NCBI GenBank assembly: GCA_964445195.1
Contig: CAYUKA010000014.1
Location: 1 to 60,647 of the forward strand
Direction of reading: 5' to 3'
Length of the DNA: 60,647 bases
Origin: UM-FILTER-47-13 sp964445195
Lineage (GTDB): Bacteria > Pseudomonadota > Alphaproteobacteria > Micavibrionales > Micavibrionaceae
Of this stretch, positions 1 through 9,365 are shown one piece after another (position 1 is the first letter of the stretch; each line of letters starts with the position of its first letter). A model generated the notes under the pieces. It saw nothing but the letters and a program-made list of their open reading frames with translations. It was not told where the DNA came from and made no database searches. A program made the position numbers and the translations under genes.

Positions 1-201
1 GTCGGGATATGCACGCATCTTGGCTGTGTGCCGCTGGGCCAGAAGGAAACCCAGCCGAAAGGCGATTACGGCGGCTGGTTCTGCCCCTGTCACGGCTCTC
101 ACTATGATACGTCGGGCCGTATTCGCAAAGGTCCCGCGCCGACCAATCTGCCGGTGCCGGATTACGAATTTGTCAGCGATACGTTGTTGCGGATCGGCTA
201 A
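1..201 (+). CDS. petA: Rieske iron-sulfur protein of cytochrome bc1 (3' end only)
   Basis: The first 66 codons visible belong to the C-terminal end of the ubiquinol-cytochrome c reductase Rieske subunit; the start lies before the window. Both cluster-binding motifs are present: C-T-H-L-G-C near residue 4 of the fragment and C-P-C-H-G-S-H about 28 residues later. These supply the two Cys and two His ligands of the 2Fe-2S cluster and the disulfide cysteines. The subunit takes electrons from ubiquinol at the Qo site and passes them to cytochrome c1 on the periplasmic side. The stop is 19 bases before petB, so the classic fbcFBC (petABC) operon order is kept. Confidence 0.95.
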   Translation, partial: VGICTHLGCVPLGQKETQPKGDYGGWFCPCHGSHYDTSGRIRKGPAPTNLPVPDYEFVSDTLLRIG

Positions 202-220
202 AGGGCAGGAGAAAAAATAA

Positions 221-1510
221 ATGGCTTCCGGTAAACGCGAAAAATTCGATAACAAGGTCGTCGACTGGATCGACGAACGCCTGCCCGTCTTTACGATGAT
301 GCAGCGGGAATACGGCACGTTTCCGACCCCGAAAAACTTCAACTATTTCTGGAATTTCGGCGCGATCGCGATGGTCTGTCTTGTATTAATGATTGTTACC
401 GGTCTGGTGCTGGCCATGCATTATACGCCGCATGCCGACCATGCCTTTAACAGCGTCGAGCGCATCATGCGCGATGTGAACTGGGGCTGGATGCTGCGCT
501 ACCTGCATATGAACGGCGCTTCGTTCTTCTTCATTGCCGTCTATATTCATATGTATCGCGGCATGTATTACGGCTCTTATAAGAAGCCCCGCGAGCTGTT
601 GTGGATGCTCGGCGTGCTGATCTTTTTGCTTATGATGGCCACGGCGTTCCTCGGCTATACCCTGCCATGGAGCCAGATGGGCGGTTGGGCAGCGACGGTG
701 ATCACCAATCTGTTTTCGGCCATCCCGATTGTCGGCGAGGGGCTGGTGCAGCTTTTGTGGGGCGGCTTCTCGGTCGATAACCCGACGCTGAACCGCTTTT
801 TCGCCCTGCATTTCGTGCTGCCGTTCGTCATTCTCGGCGTGGTGTTGCTGCATGTCTGGGCTTTGCACGTGACCGGCTCGAACAACCCGACCGGTATTGA
901 CCCGAAAGGGCCGCAGGACACGCTGCCGTTCCATCCTTATTACACGACCAAGGACATGTTCGGATTGCTGGTTTTCGTGCTGCTGTACGTGATGGTCACG
1001 TTCTTTGCGCCGAACCTGTTCGGTCATGCCGACCATTACATTCAATACGACCCGCTGGTGACCCCGGCGCATATCGTGCCGGAGTGGTATTTCCTGCCTT
1101 TTTACGCGATCCTGCGGGCCATTACCTTTGATGTGGGTATTCCGTTTACCGATATCGTGTTTATCTCGGCCAAGCTTGGCGGGGTGATCGCGATGTTCGG
1201 CGCGGTGGCGATCCTGTTCGTCCTGCCGTGGCTTGATACGCACCCGGTGCGCAGCGCCCGGTTCCGGCCGCTTTACAAATTGTTCCTGTTCCTGTTCGTG
1301 CTGTCTTTCCTGGCACTCGGTTGGGTCGGGGCGCAGCCGGCGGAGGGGATCGCGGTGATTATCGGCCAGGTCTGTACGGTTTATTATTTCGCCTTTTTTG
1401 TCGTGATCCTGCCGTGGCTGTCACGCAACGAGAAGGCGAAGGATCTGCCGAACAGCATTCATGAAGCCGTGCTTGCGGACAAACAGAAACAGGCGGGGGC
1501 GTTGGCATGA
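221..1510 (+). CDS. petB: Cytochrome b of the bc1 complex
   Basis: A 429-residue integral membrane subunit carrying hemes bL and bH and the Qo and Qi quinone sites. The four heme ligands are visible as H96/H197 and H110/H211, with the usual spacing. The Qo motif P-E-W-Y is at 287-290. The fused N- and C-terminal halves give about eight membrane spans, the length normal for proteobacterial cytochrome b. An AGGAG-like ribosome site lies before the ATG. The stop overlaps the cytochrome c1 start by four bases (ATGA), so the two are translationally coupled. Confidence 0.97.
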   Translation: MASGKREKFDNKVVDWIDERLPVFTMMQREYGTFPTPKNFNYFWNFGAIAMVCLVLMIVTGLVLAMHYTPHADHAFNSVERIMRDVNWGWMLRYLHMNGASFFFIAVYIHMYRGMYYGSYKKPRELLWMLGVLIFLLMMATAFLGYTLPWSQMGGWAATVITNLFSAIPIVGEGLVQLLWGGFSVDNPTLNRFFALHFVLPFVILGVVLLHVWALHVTGSNNPTGIDPKGPQDTLPFHPYYTTKDMFGLLVFVLLYVMVTFFAPNLFGHADHYIQYDPLVTPAHIVPEWYFLPFYAILRAITFDVGIPFTDIVFISAKLGGVIAMFGAVAILFVLPWLDTHPVRSARFRPLYKLFLFLFVLSFLALGWVGAQPAEGIAVIIGQVCTVYYFAFFVVILPWLSRNEKAKDLPNSIHEAVLADKQKQAGALA

Positions 1511-2271
1511 CCAAAGTGATCATCCGTTTGTTCGTTGTAGCCCTGATGCTGGGCTTGTCCGGCCCGGCCCTGGCGGCCAAGGCGACTACACCGCCGCCGG
1601 ACCTCGACTGGTCGTTTGAAGGGATTTTCGGCATGTATGACCGTGCTGCCCTGCAACGGGGATTTCTGGTCTACAAGCAGACCTGTTCCGCCTGTCACGC
1701 GATGAGCCAGTTATCCTACCGCAACCTGATGGCATTCGGTTATGACGAGTCGCAGGTAAAAGCGATCGCCGCCGAATACACGATTATGGACGGCCCGGAT
1801 GATGAGGGCGAGATGTTTGAGCGTCCCGGCATTCCGAGTGACAGGTTCGTCAGCCCGTTTGCGAACAAGCAGGCTGCGATGTATGCCAATAACGGCGCCT
1901 ACCCGCCCGATCTGTCTTTAATCGCCAAGGCGCGTGCCGGTGGTCCGGACTATATTTACGGGTTGTTGACCGGCTATGAAGAGGCGCCGGAAGGCAAAGA
2001 GCTGTTGCAGGGCCAGTACTGGAACAAGTATATGCCCGGCCATATTATTGCCATGGCGCCGCCGCTGGCTGATGGCATGATTGCCTATGAAGACGGCTCG
2101 CCGGAAACCTTGTCGCAATATTCAAAAGATGTGGCGCATTTCCTGCAATGGGCGGCTGAACCGCATATGGAGACACGTAAACAGACCGGCTTTAAGGCGC
2201 TGCTGTTCCTGCTGGTGTTTACGATCATCATGTACATGGTCAAGCGCAAGGTCTGGGCCGACGTTCATTAG
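1507..2271 (+). CDS. petC: Cytochrome c1 of the bc1 complex
   Basis: A 254-residue c-type cytochrome. It starts with a signal peptide ending near A-L-A-A (about residue 24). The heme attachment site C60-S-A-C63-H64 follows, and a Met ligand lies in the motif I-I-A-M-A-P-P-L near residue 180. A single C-terminal membrane anchor (about 225-245) ends in basic K-R-K. It accepts electrons from the Rieske protein and hands them to a soluble or membrane cytochrome c. It is the third gene of the petABC operon. Confidence 0.96.
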   Translation: MTKVIIRLFVVALMLGLSGPALAAKATTPPPDLDWSFEGIFGMYDRAALQRGFLVYKQTCSACHAMSQLSYRNLMAFGYDESQVKAIAAEYTIMDGPDDEGEMFERPGIPSDRFVSPFANKQAAMYANNGAYPPDLSLIAKARAGGPDYIYGLLTGYEEAPEGKELLQGQYWNKYMPGHIIAMAPPLADGMIAYEDGSPETLSQYSKDVAHFLQWAAEPHMETRKQTGFKALLFLLVFTIIMYMVKRKVWADVH

Positions 2272-2315
2272 GTGCAAAGCTGCGCGGCTTTACGCTTTTT
2301 TGAGGAAGATATATC

Positions 2316-2627
2316 GTGGACGAGGCCACACGCCTGAAAGCCCGGGAACTATTGCTGCGGTCGCGTCTATACCGTTTTATTGCGCTGGTTTTCTTTTGTC
2401 TTGGCCTCGCTTTGTTTGCCTTTCTTTATTACCAGCATGTAGAGGGTGACGTTGTGGCGGCTTTGCGCCGACCGGCCACGGTGATGATCCTGTTGTTGCC
2501 ATTCCTGCCTGCCGTTATTTTTTCATGGATGACAATGCGGACAGAAAACAGGTTTATGAAGGTTTTGGAGCAGGTCAAGGAATCCGCACAGGAGAACGAG
2601 CGCGGCAGTAATAAGAAGACGTCTTAA
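2316..2627 (+). CDS. Small two-helix membrane protein of unknown function
   Basis: 103 residues starting at a GTG preceded by GAGGAAG. Two hydrophobic segments (about 22-42 and 52-70) are separated by a short loop, and the protein ends in a charged tail rich in E, K and N. I do not recognise a family. It lies 44 bases after petC in the same direction and may be cotranscribed with the bc1 genes, but nothing in the sequence ties it to the complex. The GTG start is chosen because no ATG in frame keeps the first helix intact. Confidence 0.6.
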   Translation: MDEATRLKARELLLRSRLYRFIALVFFCLGLALFAFLYYQHVEGDVVAALRRPATVMILLLPFLPAVIFSWMTMRTENRFMKVLEQVKESAQENERGSNKKTS

Positions 2628-2679
2628 AGCCAGCCATTACCCCTTGTTTATTTTCATAATTTAAACTATTATCCGCCCT

Positions 2680-4992
2680 ATGGAAGATAATAATAGTGCC
2701 TTGCATGTTGCCGTCGGCTCGCCGGGGCAAAAAAGCCGCCTGCTGGAGCAGATGGATATTACGATGGTGCAGAAGCTGGCCTTTGCCAGCGCGCACTTCC
2801 AGCTGCATGACGGGGCGCGCATCCTGGATATCGGATGCGCCCGCGGCAAGGGCGGCTATCATCTGGCGGCTCTCAACCCGCGTCTGTTTGTTACTGGTGC
2901 CGATTATGATCCGGCCTTTATTACAGAGGCACAGGCAACCTATCCGCTACCGAATTTGTCGTTTGTGCAGGGTGATGCCCGTAAGCTGAATATGGGCCTT
3001 ATCCGTTTTGATGCGATCCTGAATTCCAGTGTTATGCATGAGATTTTTTCTTTCAGCGGCTATAATCTGCGTGCGGTTGAAGAGGCATTGCAAAGCCAGC
3101 TTGATCATCTGGTCGATGGCGGCGTGATCCTGTTGCGCGATTTTGTGATGGCCGCGAACCCGGATGCGATGGTCTATCTTGATTTACCGGCGGGTGTCAG
3201 CACGGGTGATGACCCCAGGGACATGTCTTATCCTGACTTGTTGAAGCTGTATGCGCGGATCGCCAACAGCGAGAAACCAGAGGCGCTGCAGGGCTTTTTC
3301 CTGGAAGATCTGGGAGAAACGAAGGATGGTTGGCACCGTTTTTACCTGCCGCGCCGCTGGGCTGATGAATTTATCTGGCGCAAGGAGTACCGTGACCGGT
3401 TTATTCTTGAAGCGCGCGAGCAGTACGCGTTCTGGACGGCGGAAGATTACCGGCGTATTCCCGAGCGGATGGGCGCACGGGTCCTTTATGCGGCGCCCTA
3501 TGATAACCCGTGGATCGTCAAAAACTGGCATGACGGACAGTATCGTCTGTTCGATGAGGCGATGGCTCCCATCCCCGGTCCGCCGACGAATTTTGTGACC
3601 CTGATCCAAAAGATACAACCGGGCGCCAGCATTCAGCTTCGCGAGCATCGCGCCGCTGAGAGCGCCCCGTCATATTTACAGCTTTCGCATTTTCGTCATG
3701 CTGAAACGGGGGACAGGCATGACCTCGTGAGGCGGCCTGGCGGGGTCTATGATGTGATCCCGTATAGCGTCAATTCGCTGGGCCGGGTTGTCGTCTATGC
3801 CAAAAGCGGCTATCCACGGCCTTTGGTGAATATTCATGCCCGGCAGATGAGCCCGAATATTGATGGTAAGAGTTGGTCCGGCCATATGGTGGAACCGCTG
3901 GCGATTGCCAACCGCGATGATGACTCCCATGGTGCTGTCAGTACGCTGTTGACGGAGCGCACAGCGTTTGATCAGGGCGATATCCTGACGGTCGCGGACG
4001 GGCTGACCTATTATACAGCGCCGGCGGATGTGAATGAACGGGTTGGCTCTGTTTTTGTGTCAGTTACGCCGACGCACTATGAAAGCCCTCTGACCGGGAA
4101 CTTCTCCCGGTTTTCGTCCGATGGTACGTTACGGGCTTTTGATATCCAGGATGTTCTGCGCGGCATGCAGGTCGGTATGCTGGCCGAAGCGCGGCTGGAG
4201 ATTAATATTTATGCGCTGATGCGGCGGCTGGGCATGACGCCGGACGAGTGGATCGGCGATCGCTTTACGGTGTCTGATCATCTGGTCAGCCAGACATATC
4301 ATGTGAAGAACCTGATATCCGGTCATGAAAATGTTTTCCGGCCAATACCCGAAGGGACGGGGGCGGCACAGGTTTTGCGGTCTGTTTTTGTCGATGAGGC
4401 GCAGGAGGATGGCGTACGCCGGGTGCTGGCGGCGCAGGAGCTTGAGTTTGGTGTTCCGGGCCGGATTCGGGGCCGGCATGATATGTCGACCAATAATGTC
4501 ACAGCCATGCCGGTGGTACGTGATCAGCAGAGCGGTGAGATCATGATCGGTGTTCAGCGGCGCGACTTTGCAGCCGCCCAATCGCATAAAGACGACACGG
4601 CGTTACTCACTTTGCCAACGTTTCGTCTGCCGGCGGCGGTGCGGAATAAAGACGATGTCCAGGACTTTTTAAGACAGCAATTTCCCGGCTCATGCCGTGA
4701 TGAGATTCAGCCTCTGGGTGAAAGCTACTTTCCAAGTATGGGCATTCTGCCGGACAGGATGTTTCCTTATATAATTTCCGCGAATGCGCCGGATGCCTGT
4801 CCAGATTGCCATTTTGTATCTTTACGCGACCTGTTCGACAATCTTGAAATGCTGCGCGATGCGAACCTGATTCTGGCTGTCTGCCGGACAGTGCATGCGC
4901 TGGGTCTGTGGGATGAGTACGCTGCGCAGCCCGCACCGGATAGCGGGCGCCCGGCTCACAATAATCAGGCTCACAATAAATTGACTTTATAG
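2680..4992 (+). CDS. Methyltransferase fused to Nudix-like domains (paralogue 1, 770 aa)
   Basis: Residues about 20-220 form a class I SAM-dependent methyltransferase; the nucleotide loop I-L-D-I-G-C-A-R-G-K-G-G is at about 47-58 and an acidic residue follows the next strand. Beyond it lie two regions that look like degraded Nudix folds. One is centred on W-S-G-H-M-V-E-P-L-A (about residue 405) with a later Y-Y-T-A-P-A-D-V-N-E-R. A C-terminal one has L-G-E-S-Y-F-P-S-M-G, resembling the Nudix segment L-G-x-F-Y-P-S-P-G. The catalytic REUXEEXGU box is not visible in either. The 897-residue protein encoded at 15792-18485 is a clear paralogue along its length. Substrate unknown. No good ribosome site precedes the ATG. 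Confidence 0.65.
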   Translation: MEDNNSALHVAVGSPGQKSRLLEQMDITMVQKLAFASAHFQLHDGARILDIGCARGKGGYHLAALNPRLFVTGADYDPAFITEAQATYPLPNLSFVQGDARKLNMGLIRFDAILNSSVMHEIFSFSGYNLRAVEEALQSQLDHLVDGGVILLRDFVMAANPDAMVYLDLPAGVSTGDDPRDMSYPDLLKLYARIANSEKPEALQGFFLEDLGETKDGWHRFYLPRRWADEFIWRKEYRDRFILEAREQYAFWTAEDYRRIPERMGARVLYAAPYDNPWIVKNWHDGQYRLFDEAMAPIPGPPTNFVTLIQKIQPGASIQLREHRAAESAPSYLQLSHFRHAETGDRHDLVRRPGGVYDVIPYSVNSLGRVVVYAKSGYPRPLVNIHARQMSPNIDGKSWSGHMVEPLAIANRDDDSHGAVSTLLTERTAFDQGDILTVADGLTYYTAPADVNERVGSVFVSVTPTHYESPLTGNFSRFSSDGTLRAFDIQDVLRGMQVGMLAEARLEINIYALMRRLGMTPDEWIGDRFTVSDHLVSQTYHVKNLISGHENVFRPIPEGTGAAQVLRSVFVDEAQEDGVRRVLAAQELEFGVPGRIRGRHDMSTNNVTAMPVVRDQQSGEIMIGVQRRDFAAAQSHKDDTALLTLPTFRLPAAVRNKDDVQDFLRQQFPGSCRDEIQPLGESYFPSMGILPDRMFPYIISANAPDACPDCHFVSLRDLFDNLEMLRDANLILAVCRTVHALGLWDEYAAQPAPDSGRPAHNNQAHNKLTL

Positions 4993-5014
4993 CCTGTCAT
5001 CTTATTCTGGTGTT

Positions 5015-5566
5015 ATGCGCGATACCAAGATGGAAATCATATATTTCTGGTTCGATGAGACGGAGCCGCGGTTATGGTTCCAGAAGAGCGATGATTTCGA
5101 CGCGCAGATTCGCGAACGCTTTCTGACAACATATGAAATGGCCCGCGAAGGGTTGTGCGATCACTGGCGGCAGGATGCTGAAGGCTGTCTTGCGCTTTGC
5201 CTGGTGCTGGACCAGTTTCCGCGCAACATGTTTCGTGGTGATGCCCAGGCGTTCGCAACAGACGGCCAGGGATTGCTGGTGGCCCGGTATGCGCTCGCCA
5301 AAGGGTTTGACCAGGTGCTGGCGCCAATCAAGCGTCGTTTTTTGTATCTGCCGTTTGAGCATAGCGAACGCCTTACCGACCAGAAAAAATCGGTGGCGCT
5401 GTTTGAGGCCATGAAAGATGAAGACCCGCTCGGCCATGAATATGCGTTGCGGCATCTTGATGTCATTGAGCGTTTCGGCCGGTTTCCGCATCGTAATCAT
5501 ATACTGGGGCGTGATAATACGGCGGAAGAAGAAGAGTATCTTGCGCAGCCCGGTTCGGGATTCTAA
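5015..5566 (+). CDS. DUF924 family protein
   Basis: 183 residues matching the DUF924 family, an all-helical TPR-like fold of unknown biochemical role. Conserved stretches are F-W-F near the start, L-D-Q-F-P-R-N-M-F-R-G near residue 68, and Y-L-P-F-E-H-S-E near residue 112. The length is normal for the family. The ATG at 5015 is used; an ATG five codons later (5030) begins just at the conserved part and could equally be the start. It follows the methyltransferase gene by 22 bases in the same direction. Confidence 0.8.
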   Translation: MRDTKMEIIYFWFDETEPRLWFQKSDDFDAQIRERFLTTYEMAREGLCDHWRQDAEGCLALCLVLDQFPRNMFRGDAQAFATDGQGLLVARYALAKGFDQVLAPIKRRFLYLPFEHSERLTDQKKSVALFEAMKDEDPLGHEYALRHLDVIERFGRFPHRNHILGRDNTAEEEEYLAQPGSGF

Positions 5567-5647
5567 TATAATCGTTTAGCTTTACGCGCTGAAAAATAAA
5601 GAAAATAAACAAAGAAGAGCGGGGCTGTCATTACACCAACTCTTGTA

Positions 5648-7294
5648 TTGCTGAATATTATCGGGGGCGTATGCCTTCTGCTGTGGGGGCTGCGTAGTGT
5701 CCGCAACGGCATGAGCCGCGCCTTCGGTGCTGATCTGCATACGGTGATTGCCGCAGGAACGACGAACCGGCTGAAAGCGTTTTTCGCGGGCGTCGGCGTG
5801 ACGGCATTGCTGCAAAGCTCGACCGCGACAGCGCTGATTATCGCTGCGTTTGCCGGTCAGGGTATATTAAGCGTGTCGGCCGGGCTGGCTGTTATGCTCG
5901 GCGCGGATGTCGGCACGGCGGTAGTTGCCCAGATATTGTCGTTTGACCTGTCGTGGCTGGCGCCGCTGCTGATTATCAGCGGTTTTATCCTGTTCAAGAT
6001 ATACAGGCGCGCCGGGCGGCTTGAGCATATTGGCAAGCTGCTGATCGGCCTGGGCCTGATGTTACTGGCGCTGGGCTGGATCCGTGACTCGGCAGAGCCT
6101 CTGAAAGACTCTGAGGTTCTGGCGGCGGTCTTACAGTCATTGGAACGCGACTGGGTTCTGGCGATCCTGATTGCGGCGTTGCTGACGTGGATTGTCCATT
6201 CTTCCCTCGCTGTCATCCTGCTGCTGGTGACGCTGGTTGCCGGCGGTGTGCTTAGCAGCATGCTTGCGCTGATCATGGTTCTGGGGGCTAATCTTGGCGG
6301 CGCACTGGTGCCAGTGGCCGTAACGCTGAAAGACAGCCGCGAGGCGGCCCGCGTGCCGGTAGGCAACCTGTTCATGCGCAGTATCGGCATTGTCTGCGTG
6401 CTGCCTTTTATGGCGCTGGTACATGATGTGTTGATTGGCTGGCATCCCGATATGCCGGGACGGGTGCTGGTTGATTTCCACATCCTGTTCAATCTTCTGC
6501 TGGCCGTTATTTTCCTGCCGCTGACGGGACCATTGGCGGCGCTCTGCCTGAAGATCATCCCGGATCATCATGACGGAGACGATCCCGGCCGCGCGCGTTA
6601 CCTGGATGAGAAGGAGCTGGATACACCGGCGGTGGCCTTATCGGCGGCGATGCGGGAAACGCTGCGGATGGCCGAGGTGCTGGAGTCGATGATGGCCGAT
6701 ACGATCGCCGTATTGCGTGACAGCAATTTAGCGCTGGTGCATTCGCTCAAGGAGCGTGACGACATTATCGACAGCCTGTACAAGGAAGTGAAACTTTATA
6801 TGGCGAAGATTACCCGCGAATCGCTCGACCCTGACGAGGCGTTGCGGTATGTCCAGATTCTCGGCTTTGCCACCAATCTTGAAAATGCCGGTGATACAAT
6901 CGATAAAAGCCTGATGGAGATGGCGAAAAAGAAGATCGCCGGGAAAATGAAATTCTCGGATGAGGGCTGGGCGGAAATCGAGGCGATCCATGGGGCTGTG
7001 CTGCAAAATTTGAAGTTGGCGCAAAGCCTGTTCGTTTCTGCGGATGCCGATCTCGCACGCCGCCTGATTGAGGGCAAGGAAGCGCTTCGTTTAAAAGAGC
7101 AGCGCGCGGCAGACGCCCATATGGACCGTATCCGCGAAGGCGTGCCTGAAACGATTTCAACAAGCTCGCTGCATCTCGATATTATCCGCGATTTGCGGCG
7201 GGTTAACAGCTATATCACGACAGTGTCCTATGCCATTCTTGAAGAGACCGGTGAGCTGCGCACCAGCCGGCTGCGCAAAAGAAAAGCAAATTGA
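5648..7294 (+). CDS. Na+/phosphate cotransporter with PhoU-like tail
   Basis: 548 residues. The membrane half contains the two inverted Na/Pi-cotransporter repeats, marked by L-L-Q-S-S-T-A-T (about residue 56) and I-V-H-S-S-L-A-V (about residue 181), each followed by a Gly-rich helix. A cytoplasmic helical PhoU-like domain follows (about 345-540). Expected role: sodium-coupled phosphate uptake across the inner membrane, or control of phosphate flux. The TTG at 5648 is used. Family members usually have a few more residues before L-N-I-I-G-G, and the frame is open back to 5609 with a purine-rich AAGAAGAG, so a non-ATG start at the ATT at 5630 is quite possible. Confidence 0.85.
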   Translation: MLNIIGGVCLLLWGLRSVRNGMSRAFGADLHTVIAAGTTNRLKAFFAGVGVTALLQSSTATALIIAAFAGQGILSVSAGLAVMLGADVGTAVVAQILSFDLSWLAPLLIISGFILFKIYRRAGRLEHIGKLLIGLGLMLLALGWIRDSAEPLKDSEVLAAVLQSLERDWVLAILIAALLTWIVHSSLAVILLLVTLVAGGVLSSMLALIMVLGANLGGALVPVAVTLKDSREAARVPVGNLFMRSIGIVCVLPFMALVHDVLIGWHPDMPGRVLVDFHILFNLLLAVIFLPLTGPLAALCLKIIPDHHDGDDPGRARYLDEKELDTPAVALSAAMRETLRMAEVLESMMADTIAVLRDSNLALVHSLKERDDIIDSLYKEVKLYMAKITRESLDPDEALRYVQILGFATNLENAGDTIDKSLMEMAKKKIAGKMKFSDEGWAEIEAIHGAVLQNLKLAQSLFVSADADLARRLIEGKEALRLKEQRAADAHMDRIREGVPETISTSSLHLDIIRDLRRVNSYITTVSYAILEETGELRTSRLRKRKAN

Positions 7295-7371
7295 ATGTTT
7301 GCTGCCGGGTGGGCGCGTGGCACAATAGCATCGTTTTACAATTTTGTTTTATCGTTTTCCGGAGGTTTTTC

Positions 7372-8928
7372 ATGTCCGTACAATCCGCTGCCGCTGCTTC
7401 TGACAATCTTGATGCCTGTAAGGAAAATATCCTGCTGGGTCTTGGGCTGACCCCGGAACGCCTGTCCGGCGGCGACCTGGTTGTGCGCTCACCGATCAAC
7501 GGGAAAAAGCTGGCGGCGATTACGCAGCATACAGCCGGTGATATTGATGCGGTGGTTGAAAATGCGCAGGCGGCCTTTGCGACATGGCGGGCCGTGCCGG
7601 CGCCGGTGCGTGGCGAGTTCGTTCGTTTGCTGGGCGAAGAGTTGCGGGCGGCCAAAGATGATCTCGGGCGTCTGGTGACGCTGGAAAACGGCAAGGTCCT
7701 CTCCGAAGGGCTGGGCGAAGTGCAGGAAATGATCGATATCTGCGACTTCGCGGTCGGTCTTTCACGGCAACTCTACGGCTTGACGATCGCGTCGGAGCGG
7801 CCCGGTCACCATATGCGCGAAACCTGGCAGCCGCTCGGCCCGGTCGGGGTCATTACGGCCTTTAATTTCCCGGTCGCGGTCTGGGCGTGGAATGCGGCGC
7901 TGGCCTTTGTCTGTGGCGACCCGGTGATCTGGAAGCCGTCGGAAAAAACGCCGTTAACGGCGCTGGCCTGCGAAGAAATTTTCCGCCGCGCCGGGCAGCG
8001 CTTTACGGCAGCCGGGCATAGCCTGCCCGATCATTTGCTCCAGCTTGTTATTGGCGGCCGCGATGTCGGCGAGGCGCTGGTTGATCATCCGTCTGTGCCG
8101 ATGGTCAGTGCGACCGGCAGCACGGTGATGGGGCGGGCGGTGAATGAGCGGGTCGCGCGGCGGCTGGGCAAATGCCTGCTGGAGCTGGGCGGTAATAACG
8201 CCATGATTGTTGCGCCGAGTGCCGATCTCGATATGACGCTGCGGGCGGTATTGTTCGCGGCGGTAGGGACAGCCGGACAGCGCTGCACGACGCTGCGGCG
8301 GCTGATTGTGCATGAGCGCGTTGCTGAAACGTTGCTGAAAAAACTGGTGCCGGCTTATGAGAGTATCCGGATCGGCAACCCGCTCGACCCTGATACGCTG
8401 CTGGGGCCGCTGATCGACGAAGCTGCGTTTACGGCGATGGAGGCGGCGCTGAAAACGGCGCAGGCGCAGGGCGGCGAGATTATGACCGGCGGTGTAAGGT
8501 ATACCGATGGGGATTGCGCAGACGGTTATTATGCCACGCCGGCAATCGTAAAAATGCCGGGACAGACGGACATTGTGCGTGAGGAGACGTTTGCGCCGGT
8601 CCTGTATGTCATGACCTATACTGATTTTGACGAGGCTGTGGCCCTGCAAAACGATGTGCCGCAGGGCTTGTCCTCCTGTGTGTTTACAACCGATATGCGT
8701 GAAGCGGAACGGTTCCTGTCGGCAACGGGCAGTGATTGCGGTATTGCCAATGTCAATATCGGGCCGAGCGGTGCGGAAATCGGCGGCGCATTCGGTGGTG
8801 AGAAAGAAACGGGCGGCGGCCGCGAAAGCGGCTCAGATGCCTGGAAGGCTTACATGCGGCGCCAGACCCAGACGGTGAATTATTCAACCGAACTGCCGCT
8901 GGCGCAGGGCGTTGAGTTTAAAGTTTAA
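7372..8928 (+). CDS. amaB: ALDH7-family aldehyde dehydrogenase (piperideine-6-carboxylate/aminoadipate semialdehyde type)
   Basis: 518 residues from the ATG at 7372, which has an ideal GGAGG seven bases upstream; the frame is open further 5' but that part has no family similarity. NAD-dependent aldehyde dehydrogenase with N165 (F-N-F-P), general base E271 (L-E-L-G-G-N-N-A) and catalytic C305 (G-Q-R-C-T-T-L-R-R). The G-N-N-A and T-A-G-Q-R-C-T-T-L-R-R motifs are characteristic of the antiquitin/ALDH7 group, which oxidises alpha-aminoadipic semialdehyde in lysine degradation. The neighbours do not confirm that pathway, so the substrate is inferred from family only. A strong terminator follows at 9061. 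Confidence 0.85.
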   Translation: MSVQSAAAASDNLDACKENILLGLGLTPERLSGGDLVVRSPINGKKLAAITQHTAGDIDAVVENAQAAFATWRAVPAPVRGEFVRLLGEELRAAKDDLGRLVTLENGKVLSEGLGEVQEMIDICDFAVGLSRQLYGLTIASERPGHHMRETWQPLGPVGVITAFNFPVAVWAWNAALAFVCGDPVIWKPSEKTPLTALACEEIFRRAGQRFTAAGHSLPDHLLQLVIGGRDVGEALVDHPSVPMVSATGSTVMGRAVNERVARRLGKCLLELGGNNAMIVAPSADLDMTLRAVLFAAVGTAGQRCTTLRRLIVHERVAETLLKKLVPAYESIRIGNPLDPDTLLGPLIDEAAFTAMEAALKTAQAQGGEIMTGGVRYTDGDCADGYYATPAIVKMPGQTDIVREETFAPVLYVMTYTDFDEAVALQNDVPQGLSSCVFTTDMREAERFLSATGSDCGIANVNIGPSGAEIGGAFGGEKETGGGRESGSDAWKAYMRRQTQTVNYSTELPLAQGVEFKV

Positions 8929-9060
8929 AGCTCAAAACATGCTCCATGCTTATGAGCGGTGATTAGATCGCATTTTATATATAATTTAATCCCCTTTAAT
9001 TATTTTACATATAAAATGAAATTGGAATTGAAGAGTTCCTCCTCACACGCAACACCTGCT

Positions 9061-9088
9061 CAACCGCCCTCGGGCGGTTGCTTTTTTT
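9061..9088 (+). terminator. Rho-independent terminator after ALDH7 gene
   Basis: An eight-base perfect stem CAACCGCC / GGCGGTTG closes a CTCG tetraloop and is followed by seven T residues. It ends the aldehyde dehydrogenase transcript or a short RNA that begins in the AT-rich region just upstream. Confidence 0.85.
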
Positions 9089-9327
9089 AGGGCTTTGCTG
9101 TTTTAGCTTGAAATTCGTTGCCGCGCCGCTGATGTGCCTGTACTCACATTGCGTTCCTGGTGCCTTTTCCAGCTAAGATAGCTTCGTTTTAGGCTGCCGC
9201 ATTCTTGTAACATCCTGAAAATAATTACGCTTTATGTTAAAGAATTGTAAATATCTCTATGAGAGAATAATAGAATGCGTGTTCGTATTTTGCGGCTTTT
9301 GGAGATAAAAAACGGACTGTAACGGGT

Positions 9328-9365
9328 AAACATGGCGTCATTTTTTGTGACCGCCGTGTTTTTTT
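9328..9365 (+). terminator. Long hairpin terminator with no upstream gene
   Basis: The left arm AAACATGGCGTCA pairs with TGACCGCCGTGTTT with one bulged C and one G-U pair, around a short T-rich loop, and is followed by a T run. The A run on the left means it could also work on the other strand. No protein gene lies between this and the terminator at 9061. Confidence 0.6.

Noticed and set aside
386..1243. 285-codon minus-strand frame opposite petB
   Set aside because: Antisense shadow of cytochrome b, rich in His/Arg/Gln with no ribosome site.
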